Position numbers and translations under genes: made by a program. Source: Chloroflexota bacterium (GTDB taxonomy: Bacteria; Chloroflexota; Dehalococcoidia; Lucifugimonadales; Lucifugimonadaceae). From it: DNA of 64,000 nt. This document shows, one piece after another, positions 27,940 to 35,835 of the stretch; the stretch's first letter is position 1; each line of letters starts with the position of its first letter. The stretch lies in assembly GCA_013204555.1 (NCBI GenBank), contig JABMNO010000047.1, positions 1 to 64,000 on the forward strand. The letters are read 5' to 3'. The notes under the pieces were generated by a model. The model was not told the DNA's origin and did no database searches. It saw only the letters and a list, made by a program, of their open reading frames with translations.

Positions 27940-28027
27940 CACTTCGCCTGCCATGATCCGCCGCCGCACGCACGATGCGAATCGCAATCTCCCCGCGATT
28001 TGCAGCCAGCAGTTTCGACAGGGCCAT
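27940..28027 (-). pseudogene. 5' remnant of a biotin carboxylase (acetyl/propionyl-CoA carboxylase) gene
   Basis: On the minus strand, GAGGAGAACGCAG precedes an ATG (28027) that encodes LSKLLAANRGEIAIRIVRAA, the invariant N terminus of biotin carboxylase (normally LIANRGEIAxRIxRA). Similarity stops after about 28 codons and the frame then runs into unrelated sequence and a stop. Even the ribosome-binding site survives. It looks like the severed head of a gene whose body was deleted or moved. Confidence 0.7.
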
Positions 28028-28170
28028 CTGCGTTCTCCTCGAGCGGCGCATGAATTCGGGCGGGGCTAAAACCGGGATGATAGTAGTGGGATGGCGATAA
28101 CCGTCGATCCATTGATCGAGCGAGTCAGGCAGCGTTGCTGACGCTCCAACCGAGGCAGCAAAGCCCCATC

Positions 28171-28202
28171 GTCGTTCCGGCGTAGGCCGGAACCCAGGCA
28201 CG
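28171..28202. repeat. Dispersed palindromic repeat, family A
   Basis: Consensus core CGTCTTTCCGGCG-AGGCCGGAA, then CCAGGCACG, where TTCCGGC/GCCGGAA form a hairpin. Other copies: 28344-28376 (inverted), 54661-54693, 54843-54875 (inverted), 55202-55234, 55286-55318, 58910-58942 and 59068-59100. Copies occur only between genes. Confidence 0.85.
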
Positions 28203-28343
28203 CGAATATCTGAAATCTGGATACGCCTGTACTCGTGCACTCACGCTATTGCCGGAATCGCGTAGCGCGACCAAACCGTCGATGACACGATACGACCTTG
28301 ACTCAGGCGAGCAATCAGCTTCGTCCGCCACCGTGATTCCTCA

Positions 28344-28376
28344 GCGCCTGGGTTCCGGCCTGCGCCGGAAAGACGG
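28344..28376. repeat. Dispersed palindromic repeat, family A (inverted copy)
   Basis: Reverse-orientation copy of the family A palindrome: GCCTGGGTTCCGGCC then TGCGCCGGAAAGACGG. It faces the copy at 28171-28202. Confidence 0.8.
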
Positions 28377-28524
28377 ATCGATGTGGCGACGCGGTGTAGC
28401 GGATTACGTGACTTCGCTCCCTGAGTTCACAAACGAAGTGCAACACCCCAACCGAGGGTTGCAATAGCGTCAGGAACTGGCCTCAACATGTCAAAAGGGG
28501 TGCGTCGTCAGTAGCCGCTTATCC

Positions 28525-29562
28525 CTACCCCTCGTATGCAGCAAGCTCCTCTGCGAACGTGAAGATCGCCGGCAGACCGCCTGAGTGCATAAAGACCACC
28601 GTCTCGTCGTCCGGGACGTTGCCCTGACGTATCTGGTCGATCAGGCCGGACATGGCGGTGCCCGTGTAGTTGGGGTCAATCATCAGGCCTTCCAGCCTAC
28701 CCAGCATGTGGACCGCTTCGATCACCGCCTCCGTTGGGATGCCGTAGCCCTCGCCAATGTACTGATTCATCACGGTCATATCTTCCGGATCGAACGGCGT
28801 GGTGAGTCCAAGCACTTCCTGCGCGCCGCCAATGACGTCGTACAGGTACTCCTGCATCTCCGTCTCGTAGTTGACCGCAATACCGGTGGCCTTCCAGTCG
28901 AGTCCAAGGTTCTTTGCAGTCAGGATCAAACCCGCGGTCGAACGCCCGGCCACGCCAAAGAAGCGCACCTTCTTGGTGATACCAAGCGCTTCAAGTTGCT
29001 CTGCTATCTCAAGCGCGCAATCGACGTAGGCCAGCGAACCAACGTACTTCGGGAAGGCGTACTGCTGTCGGACGTAAGGCTTGTAGCCCTCTTCCTCCAG
29101 CCGCTTGCCAAGCTCGTCAGCCAACTCTTCCGCCCGCTCCGACTCCTCCTCGGAAAGCAGGTGAAGCTCCGCTCCCAGAATCTTGTCTACCAGCAAGTTG
29201 CCCTGGATGACGCGATCCTTTGCGTTCTTGAGGATGAGAACGTACTTGAAGCCCATCTTGTTGGCAGCAGCGCCGGTCACCCGGGCGTTGTTCGAGTGGT
29301 AGTCCATTATGTTGACGATAGCGTTGAAGCCCTGCTCCTTGAGGTGCGCCATCTCAAACTCATAGTGGCGAGCCTTGTTGCCACCAAACGCCAGTCCTGT
29401 TGCGTCCTCTCGCTTCACAAGAATGCGCGGGCCACCAAGCTCCTCCGTGAGCCTCGGCAGATCCTCCAGCGGTGTTGGCAGATGTGCGAAGTGCACTCTA
29501 GGTAGCGCGTCCACTCGCGCCCGTAGCTCTTCTCGGGTGACTGTCTGTTGTGTTGTGGTCAT
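28525..29562 (-). CDS. PLP-dependent D-cysteine desulfhydrase / ACC deaminase family enzyme
   Basis: 345 residues of the tryptophan-synthase-beta fold family. FAHLPTPLEDLPRL, ILVKREDATGLAFGGNKARH (Schiff-base Lys in GGNKAR), the N/S-rich HSNNARVTGAAANKMG loop and FMHSGGLPAIF at the end follow the ACC deaminase/D-cysteine desulfhydrase pattern. Members remove amino groups or sulfide from small amino acids. The substrate is not determined. The start ATG is 94 bases from the preceding amidohydrolase on the same strand, with a large hairpin between them. Confidence 0.88.
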   Translation of the reverse strand: MTTTQQTVTREELRARVDALPRVHFAHLPTPLEDLPRLTEELGGPRILVKREDATGLAFGGNKARHYEFEMAHLKEQGFNAIVNIMDYHSNNARVTGAAANKMGFKYVLILKNAKDRVIQGNLLVDKILGAELHLLSEEESERAEELADELGKRLEEEGYKPYVRQQYAFPKYVGSLAYVDCALEIAEQLEALGITKKVRFFGVAGRSTAGLILTAKNLGLDWKATGIAVNYETEMQEYLYDVIGGAQEVLGLTTPFDPEDMTVMNQYIGEGYGIPTEAVIEAVHMLGRLEGLMIDPNYTGTAMSGLIDQIRQGNVPDDETVVFMHSGGLPAIFTFAEELAAYEG

Positions 29563-29582
29563 CTATCTCCTCCGTGTGAGGT

Positions 29583-29635
29583 GTGTTGAAAGAAAAGTAT
29601 CCTGAGGCCCTCGAATGGCACTTTTCCTTCAACAC
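29583..29635 (-). repeat. Inverted repeat between amidohydrolase and PLP enzyme genes
   Basis: GTGTTGAAAGAAAAGT and ACTTTTCCTTCAACAC form a 16-base stem with one mismatch around 21 bases containing ATCCTGAGGCC-CTCGAA. The same core with shorter arms recurs at about 63228-63268 (AAGGAAAGGT-ATCCTGAGGCC...ACCTTCC). It may act as a terminator for the amidohydrolase gene, but the second copy marks it as a dispersed element. Confidence 0.65.
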
Positions 29636-29656
29636 GCCAACCGATTGAACATACCG

Positions 29657-30862
29657 TTATGCAGATTCAGGCGCCCATCCCCATGGATGTGGTCCAGGAT
29701 CGAGTGGCTGAACTTCACCGGCGCGCACCGTGAACACCGGCACGATCGCTCTGTCGCCGGTGTTGCTGCCCCCGGCAGCATCGTGGTGGATGAAGCTGCC
29801 CTGAACCGTGTCCAGCACTGAAATATCAGCCTCACGCCCAACTGCAAGCGCTCCAAGGTTGCCTGACTCACCCAGCGAGGTTGCGGAGTTGGTAGTGGTC
29901 ATTCTGGTCACGTCTTCAACGCTGAACCCCAGCGTAAGGAATTTGTTCATCGACTCGATCAGCCCAAAGGCCAGCGAATACCGACCAGCAGCAGTCACGT
30001 CTGAACTGATCGTGTGCGGCGTAATCCCCTGATCCATGATAGCTTTCGCACTGTCGAACGAGAAGTTTGCACGCCCCACGCCGACGTCGAAGATAACACC
30101 GCGCTCCTTCGCCTCCAGTGCCTCAGGCCGCAGCTTTCCGTTGTCCAGCAGCGCACCAACATGGTGGCTACACGTGTGGGTGACAATATCGCCTTCGGTC
30201 AGGATCTCAGATAGCAGGACTTTCGCTGCCTCTCCTGCCTTCGGGTGGTCATCTGGGATGTCGCCAATGTGAACCATCACGGGGACTCCAGCACCGGACG
30301 CAATCTGCTTCGCCTTCCTGGCGAGCTCCGCGCCCATCGACTGCACCGATGGACTCACCATCCTGACCTTCACGCCCCTGATATGTTCACTGGCCTGAAT
30401 GGTCGCAATTGCATGGTCGATATCGATATCTGAAGCATCTCGGATTTCAGGAATTCGGTGGATACCAAGAATCCCAGCGTTGATAAACACGAAAATACGA
30501 GTTTTGGACCGTGGAATCACATGATTAATCATGCCGCCTACGTTGTAAGAGCCTGTGGAGCCAGCATCGACCACGGTTGTCACGCCGCCATGCACGCCAA
30601 CCTGGTCCGCATTGGCAAACGAGGTCTCGTCAATCACCTTGCCTATGCCGCCTGCAACGTGCGTATGCAGATCGATAAGTCCGGGGGCCACGATCTTCCC
30701 GCTCACATCAACGACCTGCCCTGCCGACGCCGCATCGAGACTGCCGCCAATCTCGACGATCTTGCCGCCGGAAATACCGATGTCGCCCACCTGGTCGAGG
30801 CCAGAGCCGGGGTCGAGAACTCGTCCACCGGCCAGGATTAGATCGTAGTTGCCATTGCTCAT
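29657..30862 (-). CDS. Amidohydrolase/deacetylase-family metallohydrolase (copy 1)
   Basis: 401 residues, dihydroorotase-like amidohydrolase. LIDLHTHVAGGIG gives the HxH metal pair; further ligands are expected in PVMVHIGDIPDDHP (His) and VTHTCSHH, with a catalytic Asp in ISSDVTAAGR. Composite N- and C-terminal beta-sandwich parts (ILAGGRVLDPGSGLD; GREADISVLD) complete the fold. This is the EF_0837/AHA_3915-type group, some of which open cyclic amides or deacetylate. A tandem paralogue follows upstream (30903-32120), and both end in GPHPWGWAPES. Substrate unknown; the context suggests sugar-acid or hydantoin-like catabolism. Confidence 0.88.
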   Translation of the reverse strand: MSNGNYDLILAGGRVLDPGSGLDQVGDIGISGGKIVEIGGSLDAASAGQVVDVSGKIVAPGLIDLHTHVAGGIGKVIDETSFANADQVGVHGGVTTVVDAGSTGSYNVGGMINHVIPRSKTRIFVFINAGILGIHRIPEIRDASDIDIDHAIATIQASEHIRGVKVRMVSPSVQSMGAELARKAKQIASGAGVPVMVHIGDIPDDHPKAGEAAKVLLSEILTEGDIVTHTCSHHVGALLDNGKLRPEALEAKERGVIFDVGVGRANFSFDSAKAIMDQGITPHTISSDVTAAGRYSLAFGLIESMNKFLTLGFSVEDVTRMTTTNSATSLGESGNLGALAVGREADISVLDTVQGSFIHHDAAGGSNTGDRAIVPVFTVRAGEVQPLDPGPHPWGWAPESA

Positions 30863-30902
30863 CTACTCTTCAGCCGCCTTTGCAAAATAGTGTGGTGCAA
30901 AT

Positions 30903-32120
30903 TTATCTGGACTCCGGCGCCCAGCCCCATGGACGAGGTCCGCGGGAGAGGGGAATCAGGCTTCCCGCTCTGACCGTGTGCGTCGGCACGATGGCGATGC
31001 TGGATGAAGCCGTAGCTCCCGTGATGTCGCGAAACAGCCAGTCGCCCTCAATCACCTCAAGTACGGAAACATCGGCCTCCGATCCCTCCCGAAGTCCGCC
31101 AATCTTATCGCTCTCACCAAGGATTCGGGCCGGACCGCTGGTCACCAGCCCCACGACCTGTTCGACCGACAGCCCCACAGCAAGGAACTTGCCCATACAT
31201 TCAGTAAGCGAATGCACCAGCCCGCTTCTGCCCGCAGCCGTCGCGTCAGAGCTAATCGAATCGGGCATGAAACCTGATTCAATCACGTCTCGGGCGCTCA
31301 GGAACGAGAAGTTTGAACGCCCAACGCCACCATCGAACCAGACCCCTCGCTCACGGGCTTGTTGCGCCTCGTAAAGCAAGCTCGGATCGGATAACAGCGC
31401 TCCCACCCGATGGCTCGTCGCATGCGTAATGATGTCGCCTCGCGTCAGGATTTCGGAGAGCAGCAATCTGGTTACTTCGATTGCCGCGGGATGATCCTCA
31501 TGGATATCTCCAATGTGAACCATTAGTGGCACTCCGGCTGTTGCCGCAATTTCCTTGGCTTTGCGAGGAAGATCAACGCCCATCTCCCTGACGGCCGGAC
31601 TGACGAGTCGCACTTTAACGCCGCGAATATGGGGCGAACTCTCGATAGCTCTGATAGACGCGGGGATGTCGATGTCCGAGATGTTAGTAATCTCCGGCTT
31701 CTGACCACCTCCCATGCTGCCGGACGCGCCCAAAACGCCAGCGTTCAGGAATATGTACACCCGTGTCGCGGCTTCAGGTAGAACAAAGTTCACCAGCCCG
31801 CCGATGTTGTAGGCCCCGCACGAACCCGCATCCACAATTGTCGTAACCCCCGCATGTACGCCCGCCAGATCAGCCGGGACGGCGGTTTCTTCATCGACGA
31901 TCTTCCGGAGCCCGCCCGCCACATGCGTATGAAGGTCGATCATCCCGGGTGTGATGATGTTTCCGGACACGTCAAGAACTTGCCTTGCGCCGCTTGGATC
32001 GATTTCGGGGCCGATCTGGGCGATGCGACTGCCCGTAATCGCAACGTCTAGTAGTGCGTCAACAGAGGTGCCGGGATCGAGGACTCGGCCGCCTTTAAGC
32101 AATAGATCAATCATCGGCAT
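30903..32120 (-). CDS. Amidohydrolase/deacetylase-family metallohydrolase (copy 2)
   Basis: 405 residues and a tandem paralogue of the 29657 product, with the same landmarks: MIDLHTHVAGGL, PLMVHIGDIHEDHPA, ITHATSHRVGAL, DSISSDATAAGRS and the C terminus GPRPWGWAPES. The start ATG overlaps the stop of the upstream enolase-superfamily gene (TGATG), so translation is probably coupled and the two products likely act in one pathway. Divergence between the copies suggests different substrates. Confidence 0.88.
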   Translation of the reverse strand: MPMIDLLLKGGRVLDPGTSVDALLDVAITGSRIAQIGPEIDPSGARQVLDVSGNIITPGMIDLHTHVAGGLRKIVDEETAVPADLAGVHAGVTTIVDAGSCGAYNIGGLVNFVLPEAATRVYIFLNAGVLGASGSMGGGQKPEITNISDIDIPASIRAIESSPHIRGVKVRLVSPAVREMGVDLPRKAKEIAATAGVPLMVHIGDIHEDHPAAIEVTRLLLSEILTRGDIITHATSHRVGALLSDPSLLYEAQQARERGVWFDGGVGRSNFSFLSARDVIESGFMPDSISSDATAAGRSGLVHSLTECMGKFLAVGLSVEQVVGLVTSGPARILGESDKIGGLREGSEADVSVLEVIEGDWLFRDITGATASSSIAIVPTHTVRAGSLIPLSRGPRPWGWAPESR

Positions 32121-33265
32121 CAGTAGTCCCGCAGCGCACCATCGCTGGTAATCACCGGCTTCCTGTCGAACGGTACTTGAGGGTAGTGCTTGAACGCTTC
32201 TTCGTTCAGTTCGATGCCGATGCCCGGCCTATCAGGCAGCAACAGGTGGCCATCGACGAGCTTCAGTGGCTCATTCACCAGATCAAGTTTTGGCAACTCA
32301 AACTCGGTGCCGGTGTACTCCTGAATCGCGACGTTATGGAGAGTGGCATCAAGCTGCACACAGGACGCTGTCATCACCGGTGAACACGGGTTATGCGGCA
32401 CCATACCCACATAGTTGGCTTCCGCAATTGCCGCGATCTTCCTGAGATTGGTGATTCCGCCAGCAACGCTGATATCTGGCCGAATGTACGCCGAACCGTT
32501 TTTCTTCATCAACTCCTGGAACTGATAGATGGTGTACAAACGCTCCCCGGAAGCGATTGGTATGGGAATTTCCGCGGCCACGTGGGCCATGGCGTCTATG
32601 CTGTCCGGCTCAATTGGGTCTTCGAAAAAGTAGAGCCCATACTGCTCTAGCGCTCGTCCTGCAGCGATCGCCTCTGGCGGAGTCAGCCTGTTCACCACGT
32701 CGATCATCAGATCCATCTCAGGCCCAACAGCATCTCGCACAGCTGCGGTGAACGATTCCATCAGGCGAACAACACCCTGAAACGAGTCAGGCAAACCATC
32801 AGCGAATGGACCCAGTGGGTAGAATCGTAGGGCTGTATAGCCTTCATCCACGCGACGCATGGCATCGTCGACCATCTCCTCCGGCGTATCGCCGTTGAGG
32901 TGCACGTACACCCGCACTCGATCACGAGTCGGGCCGCCAAGTAGGCGATAAACCGGAAGCCCGGCCGCTTTGCCCGCAATGTCCCAGAGAGCAACATCTA
33001 TGGCACCCAGCGCCGCCATGGCATCGCTACCGCCACGAAACAGGCATCTTCGGAACATGTGCTGCCAGTGGCGCTCAATCTCCAGCGGATTCTTTCCGAT
33101 CAGGTATTCGGCGTGATACTGGACCGCGGCGACTACCGTGAAAGGGGTTCCTGAACCACCACTGCCCCCATGCAGATCACCAATTCCGACAATGCCCTCA
33201 TCGGTCTCGATCTTGACCCACTGGTGAACTGACGCAGCCAGAGTTTCGACTTTCGTTATACGCAT
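32120..33265 (-). CDS. Mandelate racemase/enolase-superfamily dehydratase (copy 1)
   Basis: 381 residues. The N-terminal capping domain (MRITKVETLAASV, VGIGDLHGGSG) is followed by the barrel. Metal ligands fit LMIDVVNRLTPPEA (Asp), YFFEDPIEP (Glu) and IPIASGERLYT (Glu); a general acid/base His is in GMVPHNPCSPV. The pattern is closest to the galactonate/mannonate-type acid sugar dehydratases. Its stop overlaps the start of amidohydrolase copy 2, and it lies 3 bases after a close paralogue. Such paralogue expansion is a SAR202 hallmark. The exact sugar acid is unknown. Confidence 0.9.
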   Translation of the reverse strand: MRITKVETLAASVHQWVKIETDEGIVGIGDLHGGSGGSGTPFTVVAAVQYHAEYLIGKNPLEIERHWQHMFRRCLFRGGSDAMAALGAIDVALWDIAGKAAGLPVYRLLGGPTRDRVRVYVHLNGDTPEEMVDDAMRRVDEGYTALRFYPLGPFADGLPDSFQGVVRLMESFTAAVRDAVGPEMDLMIDVVNRLTPPEAIAAGRALEQYGLYFFEDPIEPDSIDAMAHVAAEIPIPIASGERLYTIYQFQELMKKNGSAYIRPDISVAGGITNLRKIAAIAEANYVGMVPHNPCSPVMTASCVQLDATLHNVAIQEYTGTEFELPKLDLVNEPLKLVDGHLLLPDRPGIGIELNEEAFKHYPQVPFDRKPVITSDGALRDY

Positions 33266-33268
33266 CGA

Positions 33269-34414
33269 TTAATACTCCCTTAGCGCACCATCGCTATTCA
33301 TGAGTACTGGCCGAGGCCAGCGTTCCGGCGGATGATGCTTGAATGCCTCCAAGTTCAGATCAATGCCAAGTCCTGGTCGGTTTGGAATCTGAAGATGGCC
33401 GTCTTTGATCTCCACCGGCTGGTCGACGAGTTCTCGCTTAATTTCAGTTGACTCCGTTGGCCGGTACTCCTGAATCGCTATGTTGTGCGTCGCAGCATCG
33501 AACTGCACGTTGGCTGCGGTCATGACCGGACTCAGCGGGTTGTGCGGAGCAACGCCCACGTACGCAGCCTCACAGATTGCTGCGATCTTCCGCATGTTGG
33601 TGATCCCGCCAACGAGACTCATGTCCGGGCGCGCATACGCCGATGCCTTTTTATTTACCAGCTCCTGGAACTGGTAAATCGTGTACAACCGCTCCCCGGA
33701 AGCGACCGGCATCGGCACTTGTGACGCCACATGCGCCATGGCATCAATGTTGTCCGGTTCAATTGGGTCTTCAAAGAAGTACAGGCCGTAGGGCTCCAGT
33801 GCCCTCCCAATTGCGATCGCTTCGGGGGGCGTCAGCCTGTTAACAACATCGATCATCAGGTCCAGATCAGGTCCAACCGCCTCGCGCACAGCTTTGGTAT
33901 AAGAGACGGCGATGCGAACCATTTCCTGGTAGCCGGGCATGATTGAGTCATTGAACTGACCAATGGGGTAGTACCGAAGCGCCGTGTAACCCTCTTCTTT
34001 GAGTTGGATAGCGTTTTCAGCCATGATCTCCGGCGTCTCGCCGCCTAGATGCGCGTACACCCGAACCTGATCACGCGTCGGGCCGCCCAACAACTTGTGT
34101 ACTGGAAGATTTGCTGCTTTACCCGCGATGTCCCAGACCGCCATATCAATCCCGCCCAACGCTGCCATCGCATCAGAGCCGCCGCGGAAGAGACAACGCC
34201 GGAACATGTGCTGCCAGTTGCGTTCAATCTGCAGCGGGTCCTTACCGGCAAGGTACTCAGCGTGGTACTCGATGGCTCCTCTAGCGGCATACGGCGTCCC
34301 ACTGGTGCCACTCGCCGGATGAACCTCGCCTACCCCGTAGATGCCTTCATCCGTCATCACCCGGACGAAGGTCCAACCAGCTGCCAGATGCGTCTGTACT
34401 TCTGTGACTTTCAT
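33269..34414 (-). CDS. Mandelate racemase/enolase-superfamily dehydratase (copy 2)
   Basis: 381 residues, exactly the length of its tandem paralogue once started at the ATG 34414 (MKVTEVQTHL), which has GGGAG six bases upstream; the frame is open 24 codons further but without support. DLMIDVVNRLTPPEA, YFFEDPIEP, PVASGERLYT and GVAPHNPLSPV give the same metal and acid/base residues. It is probably the first gene of a minus-strand operon running through 33265, 32120 and 30862. The upstream divergent region carries a terminator-like hairpin on the other strand. Confidence 0.9.
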   Translation of the reverse strand: MKVTEVQTHLAAGWTFVRVMTDEGIYGVGEVHPASGTSGTPYAARGAIEYHAEYLAGKDPLQIERNWQHMFRRCLFRGGSDAMAALGGIDMAVWDIAGKAANLPVHKLLGGPTRDQVRVYAHLGGETPEIMAENAIQLKEEGYTALRYYPIGQFNDSIMPGYQEMVRIAVSYTKAVREAVGPDLDLMIDVVNRLTPPEAIAIGRALEPYGLYFFEDPIEPDNIDAMAHVASQVPMPVASGERLYTIYQFQELVNKKASAYARPDMSLVGGITNMRKIAAICEAAYVGVAPHNPLSPVMTAANVQFDAATHNIAIQEYRPTESTEIKRELVDQPVEIKDGHLQIPNRPGLGIDLNLEAFKHHPPERWPRPVLMNSDGALREY

Positions 34415-34530
34415 TGAAGACTCCCATATCGCAACATCTCGGGGATTGATGGACGCCATATAACGCTGATTTTGGAGATGCGTCAATCATCATTATTTGG
34501 CCCACACCGCGTGGTAGACTCGGCGACCGG

Positions 34531-34569
34531 GCCCTGCACCGCGAAATCGGTATGGCAGGGCTGTTTTTT
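34531..34569 (+). promoter_or_regulatory. Terminator-like nested hairpin in the leader of the Gfo/Idh gene (possible attenuator)
   Basis: GCCCTGC (34531-34537) pairs with GCAGGGC (34555-34561), enclosing a second stem ACCG-CGAAAT-CGGT. TGTTTTTT follows at 34562-34569. It reads as an intrinsic terminator on the plus strand, yet no gene ends here: both flanking genes diverge, and the oxidoreductase starts 52 bases downstream. A regulated leader or a small transcript is implied; no known riboswitch class was recognised. Confidence 0.6.
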
Positions 34570-34621
34570 GTCACGATGACACCAACGATTATTTTTCAGT
34601 AAAACCGGAGTGTGGGACCAG

Positions 34622-35800
34622 ATGGCGGGAGCGCTAAGAGTCGCGGTAGTCGGTGTTGGACAACGTGGACTTCAGCACGTTGAATCGATAGCAAAACTCC
34701 AGGCGGACGAAGAGGTCCAACTGGTCGCACTTGCCGACCCGTTTGAGGAGAACCTGGCCGAGGCGAAAGTGCAATCGATTGCCACAAGCTACAAACAGGG
34801 CAGTACCCAACTCTTCACGAACGTTGACGAAATGATCGATACAGCCAAACCCGATGCCGTCTGGTTCGTAATGCCGCCAAACCAGCACCGGGGCGAGATC
34901 GAACGAACCGTCGCAAAAGGCGTCGCCATATTCGCTGAGAAGCCACAGAGCCTCTTTTACGATGAGATCAAAAGTCAGGCTGACGCGATCGATAAGGCCG
35001 GTGTGCCGAGCATCGTGGGATTCCAGAAGCGTTACGACCCCTGGTACACCGCTATTCACGACTACATGGCAGACAAGCAGTTGGCCTCAGCGATGGCAGT
35101 TTCACTTAGCTCCGTTGAGGGCCACAGCGCCAAGCACACGCCCACGGAACGGCAGGGCGGCCCCGCAAACCGCGTGTGGACGGCCAATCGCGCGTGGTCA
35201 GGCACCAGCATGGTTGAAGCGGGGATTCACCAAACGGATCAGATCCGATACTGGGTCTCCGATGATGTTAAGTGGGTTCAGGCAGCTTATGTGGAACGCC
35301 CGGAAGATCTTCAGGAATCACAGGGTGACAACCCGACCGCGTACACAGTCGTCTACGGCTTCAAACGCGGCGGAATCGCCAACGTCATATTCACCAAGCC
35401 AGCCCGCTCCTACTTCAACGATAAATACGAGTATGTGCACACGCCTGATGCTCACATCGCGTTCGAGGACGATCTCGTCGTCTACAGCTACCAGGGAGCC
35501 GACTATCCACCCGCTTCCCGGCCAACGCGAGAGCAGTTGCGTACTGTGCTCGCTGCAGGTCCAGAATCGAACCCGATGGGTAGCGAGAGCACGTTGGACA
35601 TCAGTCGGCAGTTTGCAAGGTCGATAACCGAGTCCGATCCCTCCCTCCGGCGCAACTCGTTCCGGTCGAGCATGAACTCGCTTGCCGCTGTACTTGCGGC
35701 GAATGTTTCAGACTCACTGGGCGGAATCCGCATTGATATTGACGAGTTTGAGAACTCCGACAAGTTTGCCGAGTACCGGCAGCGCCCAGAAGGTCTCTAG
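34622..35800 (+). CDS. Gfo/Idh/MocA-family NAD(P)-dependent oxidoreductase
   Basis: 392 residues. The Rossmann start LRVAVVGVGQRGLQHVESIA and strand-2 acidic LVALADP indicate nucleotide binding. AIFAEKPQSLF carries the family EKP lysine. GFQKRYDPWY and the VEAGIHQTDQIRYW His follow in the usual order. GTG 34610 and ATG 34622 are both possible; the ATG is chosen as closer to the domain. It is divergent from the dehydratase operon and followed after 35 bases by a third enolase-superfamily gene. It probably oxidises or reduces a sugar, inositol or sugar acid in the same pathway. Confidence 0.88.
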   Translation: MAGALRVAVVGVGQRGLQHVESIAKLQADEEVQLVALADPFEENLAEAKVQSIATSYKQGSTQLFTNVDEMIDTAKPDAVWFVMPPNQHRGEIERTVAKGVAIFAEKPQSLFYDEIKSQADAIDKAGVPSIVGFQKRYDPWYTAIHDYMADKQLASAMAVSLSSVEGHSAKHTPTERQGGPANRVWTANRAWSGTSMVEAGIHQTDQIRYWVSDDVKWVQAAYVERPEDLQESQGDNPTAYTVVYGFKRGGIANVIFTKPARSYFNDKYEYVHTPDAHIAFEDDLVVYSYQGADYPPASRPTREQLRTVLAAGPESNPMGSESTLDISRQFARSITESDPSLRRNSFRSSMNSLAAVLAANVSDSLGGIRIDIDEFENSDKFAEYRQRPEGL

Positions 35801-35835
35801 GCGTCAGCTTCAGACAACCGCAGCCCAGGGACCAA

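Larger units (their letters stand above)
28028..28524. other. Decayed intergenic region with two palindromic repeat copies
   Basis: No gene is supported. Two inverted copies of the dispersed palindrome family (core TTCCGG-CG-AGGCCGGAA-CCCAGGCACG) lie at 28171-28202 and 28344-28376 in opposite orientation. The remainder has no recognisable content. With the biotin carboxylase remnant this makes 600 bases of debris between convergent genes. Confidence 0.6.

Noticed and set aside
28585-29505. 306-residue plus-strand open frame
   Set aside because: Antisense to the PLP enzyme gene with intact catalytic motifs; no ribosome site or family pattern.
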